DNA of 64,000 bases, taken from NCBI RefSeq assembly GCF_016836705.1, contig NZ_JAFCGY010000001.1, forward strand, positions 496,001 to 560,000, read 5' to 3'. Origin of the DNA: Mesorhizobium caraganae. Its GTDB lineage: Bacteria > Pseudomonadota > Alphaproteobacteria > Rhizobiales > Rhizobiaceae. Positions 36,473 through 44,958 of this stretch are shown in pieces; within the stretch, counting starts at the first letter, position 1; every line of letters begins with the position of its first letter. The position numbers and the translations under genes are program-made. The notes under the pieces were generated by a model, which saw only the letters and a list, made by a program, of their open reading frames with translations, was not told the DNA's origin and ran no database searches.

Positions 36473-37885
36473 TTGGATGACAACATAAGCGACAAAAAAG
36501 CCGCAATGGCTGGGAGCGGCAATCCGGCAGCCAACATGCGCATGTCCATCCCCGCGCTCGCCAGGAGCGGGGCGGTCGCGGGTGTGATCAAGCTCGCCAG
36601 TGCCGGCCTGTCGTTTCTGATGTTCGTGGCCGTTGCGATGGTGATGGACGAGCGGCAGTTCGGCCTCTACAGCGCCACCTATGCCGGCGCCAGCCTGGTT
36701 TCTTTCTTTGCATCGGTTGGCCAGCAGAGCACCGTGCTCAGGTTCTGGCCGCAATATGCCGGCCTCGGCGATCTCAATTCGGCGCATGGCATGATGGCGC
36801 GCGCCATTTTGGTGGCGCTGCTCGGGCTTGTCGTCTCCAGCCTGCTCATCCTGGTAGCGGGGTTTTTGCCGTTCGTCGGCGGCGGCACGCCCGAATGGCT
36901 ATCACTGTGCCTGGCTGCCGCGGTGCTGTCATTCTCGCTCGGCTGGTCGGAATTCACCTCCGGCGCCTTCCGCGCCAAGCATGCACTCATTTACGGCCTG
37001 TTGCCGCGCGATATCATATGGCGGGCGGCGACCATTGCCGCCATGCTCGGGTGCCGCTTCCTGCATATCGAGATGGGTGCGGTCGCAGCGACCTTTCTGA
37101 CCGCCGGGCTGCTCATCCTTTCGGTCGTGCCGCAGACGATGCTTCTGCTGCGCGAAACCACGCGCGCCGAGCGCGGCCCGCTCAGCCAAGCGCAAAAGCA
37201 GGAATTCAAGACGGTGACACTTGGCCTGTGGGGCGTCACCTCGCTGCCGCCGGCGCTCGGCCAGGTCAGCACCTTGCTGGTGGCCATGATCCTGGGGCCG
37301 GTGCCGGCCGGCGCCATCTTCGTGGCCGACCGGACAACGCGTTTCGTGGCGCTGGCGCTCAACGGCATCAACCAGGCGCTGGCGCCGCAGATTTCGAGCG
37401 CCTTCTACAGCGGCGACAGAGCGCATGTGCAGCGCATCACCAGTCTTGCGGCACTCGGCAGCTTCGCCATTGCGCTCTGCGTGCTGGCGGCGTTCTGGCT
37501 TTTCGGCGGCTTCATCCTGTCCATTTTCAATCCGGCCTATGACACGCCGACCATGCGTACGACGCTCGTCATCTTCGGCATCGGCGCGACCTTCGCCACC
37601 GCTTGCGGCCCGATCGAGATACTGCTGCAACTGACCGGCCTTCAGCATGCACTGTTCAAGGTGCTGATCATCGTCAACGTGCTGGGGCTCGCCGCGACGG
37701 CCGCGACGACCTACTATTTCGGGCCGGTCGGCGCGGCGGTCACCATCGCCGGAACGGTGATTGCCTGGACTGCCCTCGCAGTGTCGATCGCGCGGCGCCG
37801 AATAGGCATAAACCCGTCCATCTTCGGCCTCGCGATGGGCAAGGCGGCAGCCGTTTCCCGTCCTGTGCTTAGAGACCGCACGTGA
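36473..37885 (+). CDS. Polysaccharide flippase (Wzx/MATE-like)
   Basis: 470 residues with about 12-14 hydrophobic segments of the oligosaccharide flippase family (AGVIKLASAGLSFLMFVAVAMVMDERQFGLYSATY at the start). It moves lipid-linked repeat units across the inner membrane. TTG at 36473 is preferred because GGGAG lies 7 bases upstream; ATG at 36506 would lose 11 residues. Divergent from the Wzz operon across a 232-bp AT-richer gap; the gene overlaps the glycosyltransferase start by 4 bases. Confidence 0.82.
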   Translation: MDDNISDKKAAMAGSGNPAANMRMSIPALARSGAVAGVIKLASAGLSFLMFVAVAMVMDERQFGLYSATYAGASLVSFFASVGQQSTVLRFWPQYAGLGDLNSAHGMMARAILVALLGLVVSSLLILVAGFLPFVGGGTPEWLSLCLAAAVLSFSLGWSEFTSGAFRAKHALIYGLLPRDIIWRAATIAAMLGCRFLHIEMGAVAATFLTAGLLILSVVPQTMLLLRETTRAERGPLSQAQKQEFKTVTLGLWGVTSLPPALGQVSTLLVAMILGPVPAGAIFVADRTTRFVALALNGINQALAPQISSAFYSGDRAHVQRITSLAALGSFAIALCVLAAFWLFGGFILSIFNPAYDTPTMRTTLVIFGIGATFATACGPIEILLQLTGLQHALFKVLIIVNVLGLAATAATTYYFGPVGAAVTIAGTVIAWTALAVSIARRRIGINPSIFGLAMGKAAAVSRPVLRDRT

Positions 37886-38976
37886 AGATCGTGCAGGTCC
37901 AGACGCAGGCGGAGGCGGCCGGTGCGCAACGCGTTTCCGACATGTTGGGTGAAGGATTGCGGGCGCGTGGCCATGATGTCCGCACCGTCTTCATGTACCG
38001 GAAGACCGACGCATTCGACCACGACGCCAGCGCCGATTTCATCCTTACCGAGCCGCCAAAAGGCTTGCCGGGACAGATTCGGGCGACCATCGGACTGGTG
38101 AGCTATCTGCGCAAGGCGCGGCCGGATGCCGTCATCACCTATCAGCATTATGGCAACATCTTCGGCACGATCGGCGCGCGACTGGCTGGGGTCAGGCACA
38201 TCGTCGCCAACCAGAGCGGCGCACCGCACACCAAGGGCACGATGGGCCTGCTCTCCCAGATCGACAAGCTTATGGGCGTGACCGGCCTTTACCATGCAAA
38301 CATCGTCAACTCGGCCTGGACCGAAGCCCAATTCGATCACTACCCGCAAGCCTACCGGCGCCGCCTCCATCGCATCGATCACGGTGTATCGGCGCCGCGT
38401 GAGCAATTCGACAAGGCTGCTGCGCGCGCCCGCTTCGGCTTGCCAGGCAATGCGTGGCTTGCCGTCTCGTCTGGACGCCTGACGCGGACGAAGAACCAGA
38501 TCGCGCTGGTCGGGGCACTTGCACGGTTGTCCGACATCCATGTAGCGCTTGCCGGCGTGGGACCGGAACTCGAGACGCTTGTCACCTTTGCCAGGGAGCG
38601 GGGCGTGGCGGACCGGTTGCATCTGGTCGGCGAAGTTCCGCCGGCGCAGATTTTCGAATTCCTGGCGGCGGGCGATGTCTACGCCTTTCCGTCGACGAGC
38701 GAGACCTTCGGTCTTGCCTGCGTCGAAGCGGCGATTTCCGGGCTGCCGGTGGTGGCGAACAATCTTGCGGTGATGCGCGAGGTGCTGACCGCGCAAGACG
38801 GCGAACCGGCTGCGATCTTCGTCGAGGCCGACGCTGCCGGCATGGCCACGGGGCTTGCCGAGATGATCGCCAGGCCGGAGCTCATGACCAGGCTTTCGGC
38901 GGCCGGTCGGCGGCTCAAGGACAAGTACTCGCCCGCCCAGATGTGTGCCGGCTACGAGGCGCTACTGCTTTCCTAG
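37882..38976 (+). CDS. GT4-family glycosyltransferase
   Basis: 364 residues with a GT-B fold. The C-terminal nucleotide-sugar site carries the E-x7-E motif (SETFGLACVEA) and the preceding GRLTRTKNQ strand typical of GT4. The N-terminal acceptor domain begins KIVQVQTQAEAAGAQRVSDML. It is expected to add a sugar to the lipid-linked repeat unit on the cytoplasmic face. GTG start overlaps the flippase stop by 4 bases. Confidence 0.88.
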   Translation: MKIVQVQTQAEAAGAQRVSDMLGEGLRARGHDVRTVFMYRKTDAFDHDASADFILTEPPKGLPGQIRATIGLVSYLRKARPDAVITYQHYGNIFGTIGARLAGVRHIVANQSGAPHTKGTMGLLSQIDKLMGVTGLYHANIVNSAWTEAQFDHYPQAYRRRLHRIDHGVSAPREQFDKAAARARFGLPGNAWLAVSSGRLTRTKNQIALVGALARLSDIHVALAGVGPELETLVTFARERGVADRLHLVGEVPPAQIFEFLAAGDVYAFPSTSETFGLACVEAAISGLPVVANNLAVMREVLTAQDGEPAAIFVEADAAGMATGLAEMIARPELMTRLSAAGRRLKDKYSPAQMCAGYEALLLS

Positions 38977-39088
38977 AGCGGCTCACGGAAACGGCGAATC
39001 GCTCTATGTCTTATTTTGCGCAATTCCCAAAGGAAAGCGCTGCGCGCTTTTCCCGGGAAAACCGCTCACACTTTTCCTGGAATTGCTT
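38973..39088. repeat. Dispersed palindromic repeat, copy B
   Basis: GCAATTCC (39020-39027) and GGAATTGC (39079-39086) bracket GGAAAGCGC...GCGCTTTTCC-type inner arms. Read on the minus strand it parallels copy A (6166-6232) and copy C (41995-42090), including a flank ending near CTCTAG/TAGAGC. It fills the convergent gap between the GT4 and GINT1-like genes. Confidence 0.6.
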
Positions 39089-40547
39089 AGCGCCTCCGCA
39101 CCGCCGCAATCCCGTCGATCACTTCCAGCCTGCCGGCGCGGTTGAGCGTGTGGATTTTCGGGTATGGCCAGTCGCCATCGGCGACGATCGGCCGAGGTGC
39201 TGAAAGCCGCACCGTCTGCCGGTCGAGTTGCAACAGTTCGGACCGGCCGAGGCCACCGCCATAGCCGAGCGTTCCGTCCTGTACGGGAAGAACGATACGG
39301 CCGTCGCGGCTGTGTACGAAAGCGCCACCCGGACGCGCCATGCGATGGTCGATCACGATCGGGTTGCCGGCATGTGGCGTCCAGGGGCCGGTGAGGGCAG
39401 GAGCCGAAAACACCACCAGCGTGTCGGAGGTGCTGCCGTAGCCGTCGCGGTCGGTGGCGAACAGCCAGAGCTGCCCATCATGTTCGAGCAGCGTTGCGTC
39501 GGAAATCTCGCCCTCGACCAAAACGGTCTCGGCGGTCCAGCGATCCGGGAAAGCTGACGCGCGATAGAGGGTGAGCTTGCTGCTGGCGCTGGCTTCGGGA
39601 AGCATCCAGATTACTCCGTCGCGCTCGAACACCTGGGGATAGGAGAGGTGGTGCGGTTCCTCCAGAACCACCCGCGGCGCCTCCGGAACCCCGTTGGCAT
39701 CGAACGCAACGACCGAGATGACAGCCTTGCCGGTGGCATGGGGATAGTCCTCGACGAATAGGAACGACTGGCCCTGCCATTCGAACGGGAACGGATCGGC
39801 GTAGAAATGGTCGCCGGGGTCGGGCAGCACCGACCAGCCGCTGCCCAGCCTGCCGGTTTCCACGACGCCGGGGGTATCGGCAAAGCGGTAGCCGACCCGC
39901 CAATGCGCGTGGCGATAGCTGACGCGCCGGATGATTTCACGGCCAAGCCGCGGCAGCGCCGAACCGAGATAGGCGGGCAGGAATTGCGTTACCGGAGCGT
40001 TACGAGCTTCAGACGACGGTTCGTTCTGCAAGGGCCGGCCGTCGGCAAAAGCCTTGGCGAGCGAGACGATCAGGGTAATGGCGCGTGCGAGCACATCTTC
40101 GGTTCCGAGCGCCACCGATTCCCGCTTGTCCACCATCGGCCGTGCCTGGCCGACCACTTTTCCATCAAGGACGGCGTCGATAACAGGCAACTTTCCGGCC
40201 GCGACCACTGTTGCCACTGCGAGATCGGACCGAGATCCGTCGAAAAGGAGGCCAATGGTTGGTACATCGGATCGCGGCGCATTGCCGGCAAGGTCCAGCC
40301 TGAGTGCTGCGGACCGGCCGGCCGGCTGGACCGGAATCTCGTTCAACGCCGCGGCCAGATTGGGACGGCGGCGCCGAAACAGGCGCTGTTCGAACGCGAA
40401 CGCGGCTTTGGCCGAACCTGGCCAGCCTGCCGTTCCCGGCTGCTGCAGCACGGCGACATCGTGGCCGTCCGATTGCAGTTGCTCGATGACAATCTTCTGC
40501 CACAGGCGCGGTGCAGTTTGTGGAACAATGACGTCGATCGCCAGCAT
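39087..40547 (-). CDS. GINT1-like / formyltransferase-like polysaccharide protein
   Basis: 486 residues from ATG 40547 (MLAIDVIVPQTAPRLWQ), the natural start of the first beta-strand; a TTG 23 codons upstream lacks support. The N-terminal 180 residues resemble a formyltransferase-type Rossmann domain. The rest looks like a beta-propeller with repeating W/F-x-D blades (HFYADPFPFEWQGQSFLFVEDY, WMLPEASASSKLTLYRA, LWLFATDRDG), as in glucosamine inositolphosphorylceramide transferase 1-like N-terminal domains often found in bacterial EPS/LPS clusters. Biochemical role unknown; sugar transfer or modification is inferred. Confidence 0.65.
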   Translation of the reverse strand: MLAIDVIVPQTAPRLWQKIVIEQLQSDGHDVAVLQQPGTAGWPGSAKAAFAFEQRLFRRRRPNLAAALNEIPVQPAGRSAALRLDLAGNAPRSDVPTIGLLFDGSRSDLAVATVVAAGKLPVIDAVLDGKVVGQARPMVDKRESVALGTEDVLARAITLIVSLAKAFADGRPLQNEPSSEARNAPVTQFLPAYLGSALPRLGREIIRRVSYRHAHWRVGYRFADTPGVVETGRLGSGWSVLPDPGDHFYADPFPFEWQGQSFLFVEDYPHATGKAVISVVAFDANGVPEAPRVVLEEPHHLSYPQVFERDGVIWMLPEASASSKLTLYRASAFPDRWTAETVLVEGEISDATLLEHDGQLWLFATDRDGYGSTSDTLVVFSAPALTGPWTPHAGNPIVIDHRMARPGGAFVHSRDGRIVLPVQDGTLGYGGGLGRSELLQLDRQTVRLSAPRPIVADGDWPYPKIHTLNRAGRLEVIDGIAAVRRR

Positions 40548-40790
40548 GTCGCACCAGTTCGCGATTGTATCGGGACCCGGCCTGGACATTTGAAGAGAAA
40601 TGACCGGTACAAACAAATGACTGACTGAAAAAACTTACCTTGCGGTTACTTGCAAGTCTGGCCATTCGCTTTACGGGAAGAACTTGACCAACCTGCCGGG
40701 CAGCCGCGCAATGCTGGATTGACGGTAGATATGCAATCAGCGCTTGAGGCTCCGCATATACCAAGTTTCCAACATTCCATGCGGTTGACC

Positions 40791-40819
40791 TTGACGTGGA
40801 ACGCAAGACAGCGTCGATA
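40791..40819 (+). promoter_or_regulatory. Candidate promoter of the CelD-like gene
   Basis: TTGACG (40791-40796), 17-base spacer, TCGATA (40814-40819). Transcription from it would begin near 40826, which favours ATG 40848 over ATG 40824 for the next gene. Nothing else stands out in the 40548-40847 gap. Confidence 0.35.
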
Positions 40820-40847
40820 GACCATGCCCAGCCGGTTCGGACCATAC

Positions 40848-41996
40848 ATGTTTGAAGTCACAGTCGAGGATTCGTTCGATTTTCGTTCGAAGGAATATGC
40901 CGAGCTTTTCGCCAGCTCGGCTGCGACCGCTTTTCAGCACCCCATTTGGCTCGCCCTGCTGTACGAGAAGATCGTCGGGCATGGTGCGGCCACGCCGCTG
41001 ATCATCGTCGTGCGTGCAGGCGGAAGACTGGCGATGGTCCTGCCGCTGGTCAGGCGTCGCTACACGCTCTTGAAAGTCGTGGAATTCGCCGACATGCGTG
41101 TTTCCGACTACATATCGCCGGTCGCCGACGAGGAGACGTTTTCGCGTATCGTGGCAGACGGCCGCACTGTGGCCGCCATCCGAAAACATCTGAAGCCCTA
41201 TGACCTGCTGCGCATCGGCAAGCTGGCCGACCGCTCGCTGGCAATCGAGCGCCTGTTTGGCATCGACAAGCGTGAAAGCATGGGCATGAGCGCCTATTCC
41301 AGCAAGCTCGAGACGACATTCGCAGCGTGGCGCGAACATCAGCTCGACAGTTCATATCGCAAGGAGCTCGACAAGAAGTCGCGGCAGCTCGGCCGGATGG
41401 GTCAGGCACGATTTGAATGTTCGGATAGTATCGACGCCATCCGAACGACATTCGATGCGCTCAAATTTTACCGCGGCAAGCGTTTCGACGGCAGCGACGG
41501 CCCGGCCGACCTGTTGCAGTCGCCGTCCTATTTCGAGTTCTATATGGCCGTGGCGGCCGAGGGATGTGGCGGCTTTGCCCGCACCTACACGTTCTGGATG
41601 GACGATCGGGCGATCGCCGGCGCGCTTGGTCTCGCACATCGCGGCTCGCTGCTGGTCATTCTCGGCGGCTTTGACGAGGCGGGTTACCGGAAGCAGTCGA
41701 TCGGCAGCCTGATGTTCGAACAGATCGCCCGCGACTGCATCGAGCGCGGCGACCATTCGCTCGACTTCACGATTGGGGACGAACCCTACAAGATTACCTT
41801 TGGTGGCCGGCCATCGCCGATGTGGCAGATTTTCAGGGCCGGCAGCCCGCTCGGCTATGCCGCGCACATGACGGTCGAGAAACTGCCGGCGGCCAAGGTG
41901 CTGGCGCGACGGCTGGTCGGGTCGCATGGCAAGAAGCCCAAGTCCGGCCGTACCGTGCTGCCGCAGGCGCCCAGCGACGAGGCGGCCGGCTCCTAG
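40848..41996 (+). CDS. CelD/BcsL-type (FemAB-like) GNAT acyltransferase
   Basis: 382 residues of the CelD/BcsL acetyltransferase group with two GNAT lobes. The N-terminal FASSAATAFQHPIWL and the C-terminal DFTIGDEPYKITFGG motif, which is highly characteristic, mark the family. Members occur in cellulose and exopolysaccharide clusters and are thought to acylate sugars. ATG 40848 (MFEVTVED) is chosen from the promoter position; ATG 40824 is 8 codons upstream. Confidence 0.8.
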   Translation: MFEVTVEDSFDFRSKEYAELFASSAATAFQHPIWLALLYEKIVGHGAATPLIIVVRAGGRLAMVLPLVRRRYTLLKVVEFADMRVSDYISPVADEETFSRIVADGRTVAAIRKHLKPYDLLRIGKLADRSLAIERLFGIDKRESMGMSAYSSKLETTFAAWREHQLDSSYRKELDKKSRQLGRMGQARFECSDSIDAIRTTFDALKFYRGKRFDGSDGPADLLQSPSYFEFYMAVAAEGCGGFARTYTFWMDDRAIAGALGLAHRGSLLVILGGFDEAGYRKQSIGSLMFEQIARDCIERGDHSLDFTIGDEPYKITFGGRPSPMWQIFRAGSPLGYAAHMTVEKLPAAKVLARRLVGSHGKKPKSGRTVLPQAPSDEAAGS

Positions 41997-42090
41997 AACA
42001 ATTACAGAAAAAAGGTGAAGCGTTTTTCGCGGGAAAAGCGCGCCAGCGCTTTCGCCGCGGAATTGCGTAAAAACAAAGATAGAGCTGTTT
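41995..42090. repeat. Dispersed palindromic repeat, copy C
   Basis: ACAATTAC (41998-42005) and GGAATTGC (42059-42066) are the arms, with GGGAAAAGCGCGC...GCGCTTTC inside and a right flank (AAAGATAGAGC) matching copy B read in reverse. It fills the convergent gap between the CelD-like and monooxygenase genes. Confidence 0.55.
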
Positions 42091-43316
42091 CAGGTCGTGG
42101 CTTCTATGCCTGGCTTTCTGAAACTCTGCAGCCTGGCGGCGAAAGCGGGGCTTAGAGTGGCGATCCTCTGCATGACGCGGCGGCGGCTGAAATGAAGCTG
42201 CCGGCGCGCGCGCCAGCGCAGGTCCGTGTCGATGGTCAGGCTGCGGCGAAAATCAGCCATATGCAGGCCGTGTTCGTCCATCGCCTGCTTTACCGGATCG
42301 TCGTAGAATGTTGCGATCTTGGCCGCCGTCATGCCGGGCGAAGCCATCCACTGCGGTACATGCACCGTGCACAACCGTTCGACATCGGTGAGCAGCCGGC
42401 TGACGCCGGTTCCAGCGGCCGGACAAGAGGTCTGATAGGCATCGCCGATCAAAACGACACCGTTGCGCACACAGTTCTGCGCCACGGTGATGTCGGTAAG
42501 CCAGCTGTCGACACGGTTGATGACTTCGAAATCGCCGAATGTCTTAACCAGCCCCGGCAGTGTTTCGATGAGCGTTTCCCGTGGACGTTCGCGCAGCGCC
42601 TTTACCCAGGGATCACGGTGATCGCGGAAGACGAACAGATTGGCGCGCATGACGTCGGCGGCGGGAAACAGGGTGAGGTAGTCGATGCCGTCGGAGACCC
42701 GCTCGCCGTAGTAGGTGACGGCCGCGTGCTTGAAGGCGCTTATTCCCACCGGGCGCAAATTGAAGCCGAAGGTCAGCGACTGCTTCTGGTGAACGAAGTG
42801 GCGCTCGATGCCGACGTCACGCTTCAGAATGTCGCCCATGCCGGTGGCCAGCACGAGCAGCCGCGCCGTCACGTCGTGATGATCGAGGATCGACACGCGC
42901 TGGCGTTCCGCTCCTGTCTCCAGCCCGTTGACGCGGCCGGAGATGAAGCGAACATTTTCGGGCAGTTCGGCACGCATGGCGGCTACGAGGTCATCGTAGA
43001 AAATGCCGTAGTGGCGCGCATGCGTGCGGTCGAGGACACGCCCCCTGCGAATGTTGACGATGTCGTCGAAGGCCACGGCCGCCGTCGAAAGCCTGTCCAG
43101 AAGGCCAAGCCGCCGCAGTTTTTCAATCTGGTCGCCGGCGACTTTCTCGACACGGAATTCCCTGGGAAAGACCGAATGGCGATCGATCAGGATGACGCTG
43201 TAACCGGCCCGTGCGAGCACATTCGCCGCAATGGTGCCGGAAAGTCCGGCGCCGACGATGGCGATCTCGGCATCGGTCCCTTCCGGCAGTGGACTGTGGC
43301 GGTGCTCGGCAGTCAT
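42090..43316 (-). CDS. FAD-dependent monooxygenase-like protein
   Basis: 408 residues. Rossmann fingerprint AIVGAGLSGTIAANVLARAG with acidic strand end LIDRHS, then the second FAD motif VVLIGDAYQTSCPAAGTGVSRLLTDVERL (GD motif) typical of aromatic-ring hydroxylase/geranylgeranyl reductase-like flavoproteins. ATG at 43316 overlaps the GT26 gene stop by 4 bases, so it is part of the exopolysaccharide module. A flavoprotein in such a cluster suggests oxidation of a lipid carrier or sugar. Substrate unknown. Confidence 0.78.
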   Translation of the reverse strand: MTAEHRHSPLPEGTDAEIAIVGAGLSGTIAANVLARAGYSVILIDRHSVFPREFRVEKVAGDQIEKLRRLGLLDRLSTAAVAFDDIVNIRRGRVLDRTHARHYGIFYDDLVAAMRAELPENVRFISGRVNGLETGAERQRVSILDHHDVTARLLVLATGMGDILKRDVGIERHFVHQKQSLTFGFNLRPVGISAFKHAAVTYYGERVSDGIDYLTLFPAADVMRANLFVFRDHRDPWVKALRERPRETLIETLPGLVKTFGDFEVINRVDSWLTDITVAQNCVRNGVVLIGDAYQTSCPAAGTGVSRLLTDVERLCTVHVPQWMASPGMTAAKIATFYDDPVKQAMDEHGLHMADFRRSLTIDTDLRWRARRQLHFSRRRVMQRIATLSPAFAARLQSFRKPGIEATT

Positions 43317-44218
43317 TTGGAATACCTCACTAGGGCGTAGACGGCGCGGGGGCTGGTCGTGAAGTAGCGCCAGAAAAGCCGGCGCGGCTCCATCATCACA
43401 CGCCAGAGCCATTCGAAGCCAGCCTTCTGCACCCATAGCGGGGCGCGGCGGACCTTGCCGGCGATATGGTCGAAAAGCCCGCCCGACGTCTTGATCAGGC
43501 CGACATTGTGGAGCCGCGATGCATAATCGCGGATAAAGATCTGCTCGCGCGGCACGCCGAGGCCCAGCCACAATATGTCGGGCGCAAGCGCGTTGATCTC
43601 GTCGAGTTTCCTTTCAAGCGCCTGGCCGGCGAGAAAGCCGTGACAATGGCCGGCGATACGCAGGCGAGGGTATTTGGCGCTGATGCGGGCGACAGCCTTG
43701 TTGTTCTCCGCCTCCGTCGAACCCAGCAGGTAGAATGTCGTGCCGTCCTGTTCGGCGAGCTTGGCCACATCATGGAACAGGTCAGTGGTGGCGACCCGCT
43801 CGGGCAGCTGCACGCTGCACAGCAGGCGCGAGGCGAAAACCAGCGGCTGGCCATCGGCGAAGATCTGGTCGGCCCGGCGAAACAGCCCGGCGACCTCCGT
43901 ATTCTGCCCCACCTGGGCGATGACATCGCCATTGGCGGAGGTGAAATAATAGGGGCGGGTGTTGGGCAGATGCCCGCGCGCCGACGCGATCATCAGCCGG
44001 GCGGCGTCTTGCCGATCGATTACGGTGATCGGCAGGCCGCCGAGCACAACCGTCGGCAAGGCGGGAAGCTGCGCGCCGGTTGTCACGCCTGCGGATGCGG
44101 TCTCGCCAAGCGAGCGAGGATGGGAAACCTCACCTGCTGCGGACGCTTCGGGGCGCCGCGCATCCGCTTCGCGGATCGCGCTCTTACCCTGTTGAGACTC
44201 TTTTGAAACGTCACGCAT
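43313..44218 (-). CDS. WecG/TagA/CpsF-family glycosyltransferase (GT26)
   Basis: 301 residues. After a disordered N-terminus of about 50 residues the GT26 domain shows YFTSANGDVI, IFADGQPLV (catalytic Asp region), FYLLGSTEAEN, AGHCHGF, ILWLGLGVPREQIFI and KTSGGLFDHIAGKV. Members transfer ManNAc-like or other sugars to lipid-linked acceptors at the membrane. The hydrophobic/basic C-terminus fits peripheral membrane attachment. A good promoter lies just upstream. Confidence 0.88.
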   Translation of the reverse strand: MRDVSKESQQGKSAIREADARRPEASAAGEVSHPRSLGETASAGVTTGAQLPALPTVVLGGLPITVIDRQDAARLMIASARGHLPNTRPYYFTSANGDVIAQVGQNTEVAGLFRRADQIFADGQPLVFASRLLCSVQLPERVATTDLFHDVAKLAEQDGTTFYLLGSTEAENNKAVARISAKYPRLRIAGHCHGFLAGQALERKLDEINALAPDILWLGLGVPREQIFIRDYASRLHNVGLIKTSGGLFDHIAGKVRRAPLWVQKAGFEWLWRVMMEPRRLFWRYFTTSPRAVYALVRYSK

Positions 44219-44242
44219 CGTGGAAGTTACCCATTTCGAAGT

Positions 44243-44271
44243 ATTCTAAGTAAAACGAGGGGAAAGTTAAG
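44243..44271 (-). promoter_or_regulatory. Promoter of the GT26-monooxygenase operon
   Basis: On the minus strand CTTAAC (44271-44266), 17 bases, TAGAAT (44248-44243), close to the rhizobial housekeeping pattern, giving a leader of about 20 bases. The region up to about 44330 is strikingly AT-rich for this genome. Confidence 0.5.
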
Positions 44272-44383
44272 CGATACGTTAATAGTTAGTTAACGGGTAA
44301 ATTTTTCGTAAAATTGACAGATAAATCAATGTGTTGCATCGCCGCAGCGAAGCGTTGTCAAAATCGCGGAGAACGGACCATTT

Positions 44384-44420
44384 CAGGTCGGGTTTTTTTT
44401 GGTCCTGAAGCAAAAAACCC
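44384..44420. terminator. Bidirectional-looking hairpin with T/A runs
   Basis: GGGTTTTTT (44390-44398) pairs with AAAAAACCC (44412-44420), and a nested alternative pairs TTCAGG with CCTGAA. It lies in the 740-bp gap 44219-44958, where the only other notable items are a CCTGCCC-AAA-GGGCAGG hairpin (44765-44781). No gene is recognised there. Confidence 0.3.
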
Positions 44421-44958
44421 AATTGGATCAACGCGCTCTTTGCATTTTGTCGGCCCACAGAATTCGATTGCAGTGTGGCGGGGAGTTTGGCGTCGCGAAC
44501 GCCTACGCAGCCGCGGACGACATGGAAATGTCGACGCGGCCTGCGTCAAGAAAAGGTCGATGAGAATCGGATTTCCGTCATGTTCCGTGGATAGCGATTG
44601 CTTTAGATTGGATGTCAAAAGCATCAACCGATCCGATGTTTGCAAGCAACCGCTGTTGGTAAAACTATGTTGTTCTGGTTGCATCTACTTGCAGACATCG
44701 TTCTCGTGCCATGCGTCGAGAATTCGACGCCGCTGCTTTTCATAACCCGCTTCGCCCTGTCGGACCTGCCCAAAGGGCAGGCGCATCGTGAAGCAATCGG
44801 ATCAAAAATCCTTCCGACCTATCCCTTGGAGGGATGCCCATTGCGGCGGGAATACCGTATCGTCGAGGGCAGGCGCAAGCGCCAAATCCTGTGAACCAAC
44901 CTGAGTAAGATGCTGCTTGATTCAGGCACCGCGTCAGAGGATACCGAACGGATCAAGC

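Noticed and set aside
44314-44745. 143-codon open frame in the gap before the DyP gene
   Set aside because: Cys/Arg-rich composition, no ribosome-binding site, no similarity I recognise, and crosses a T/A-run hairpin.
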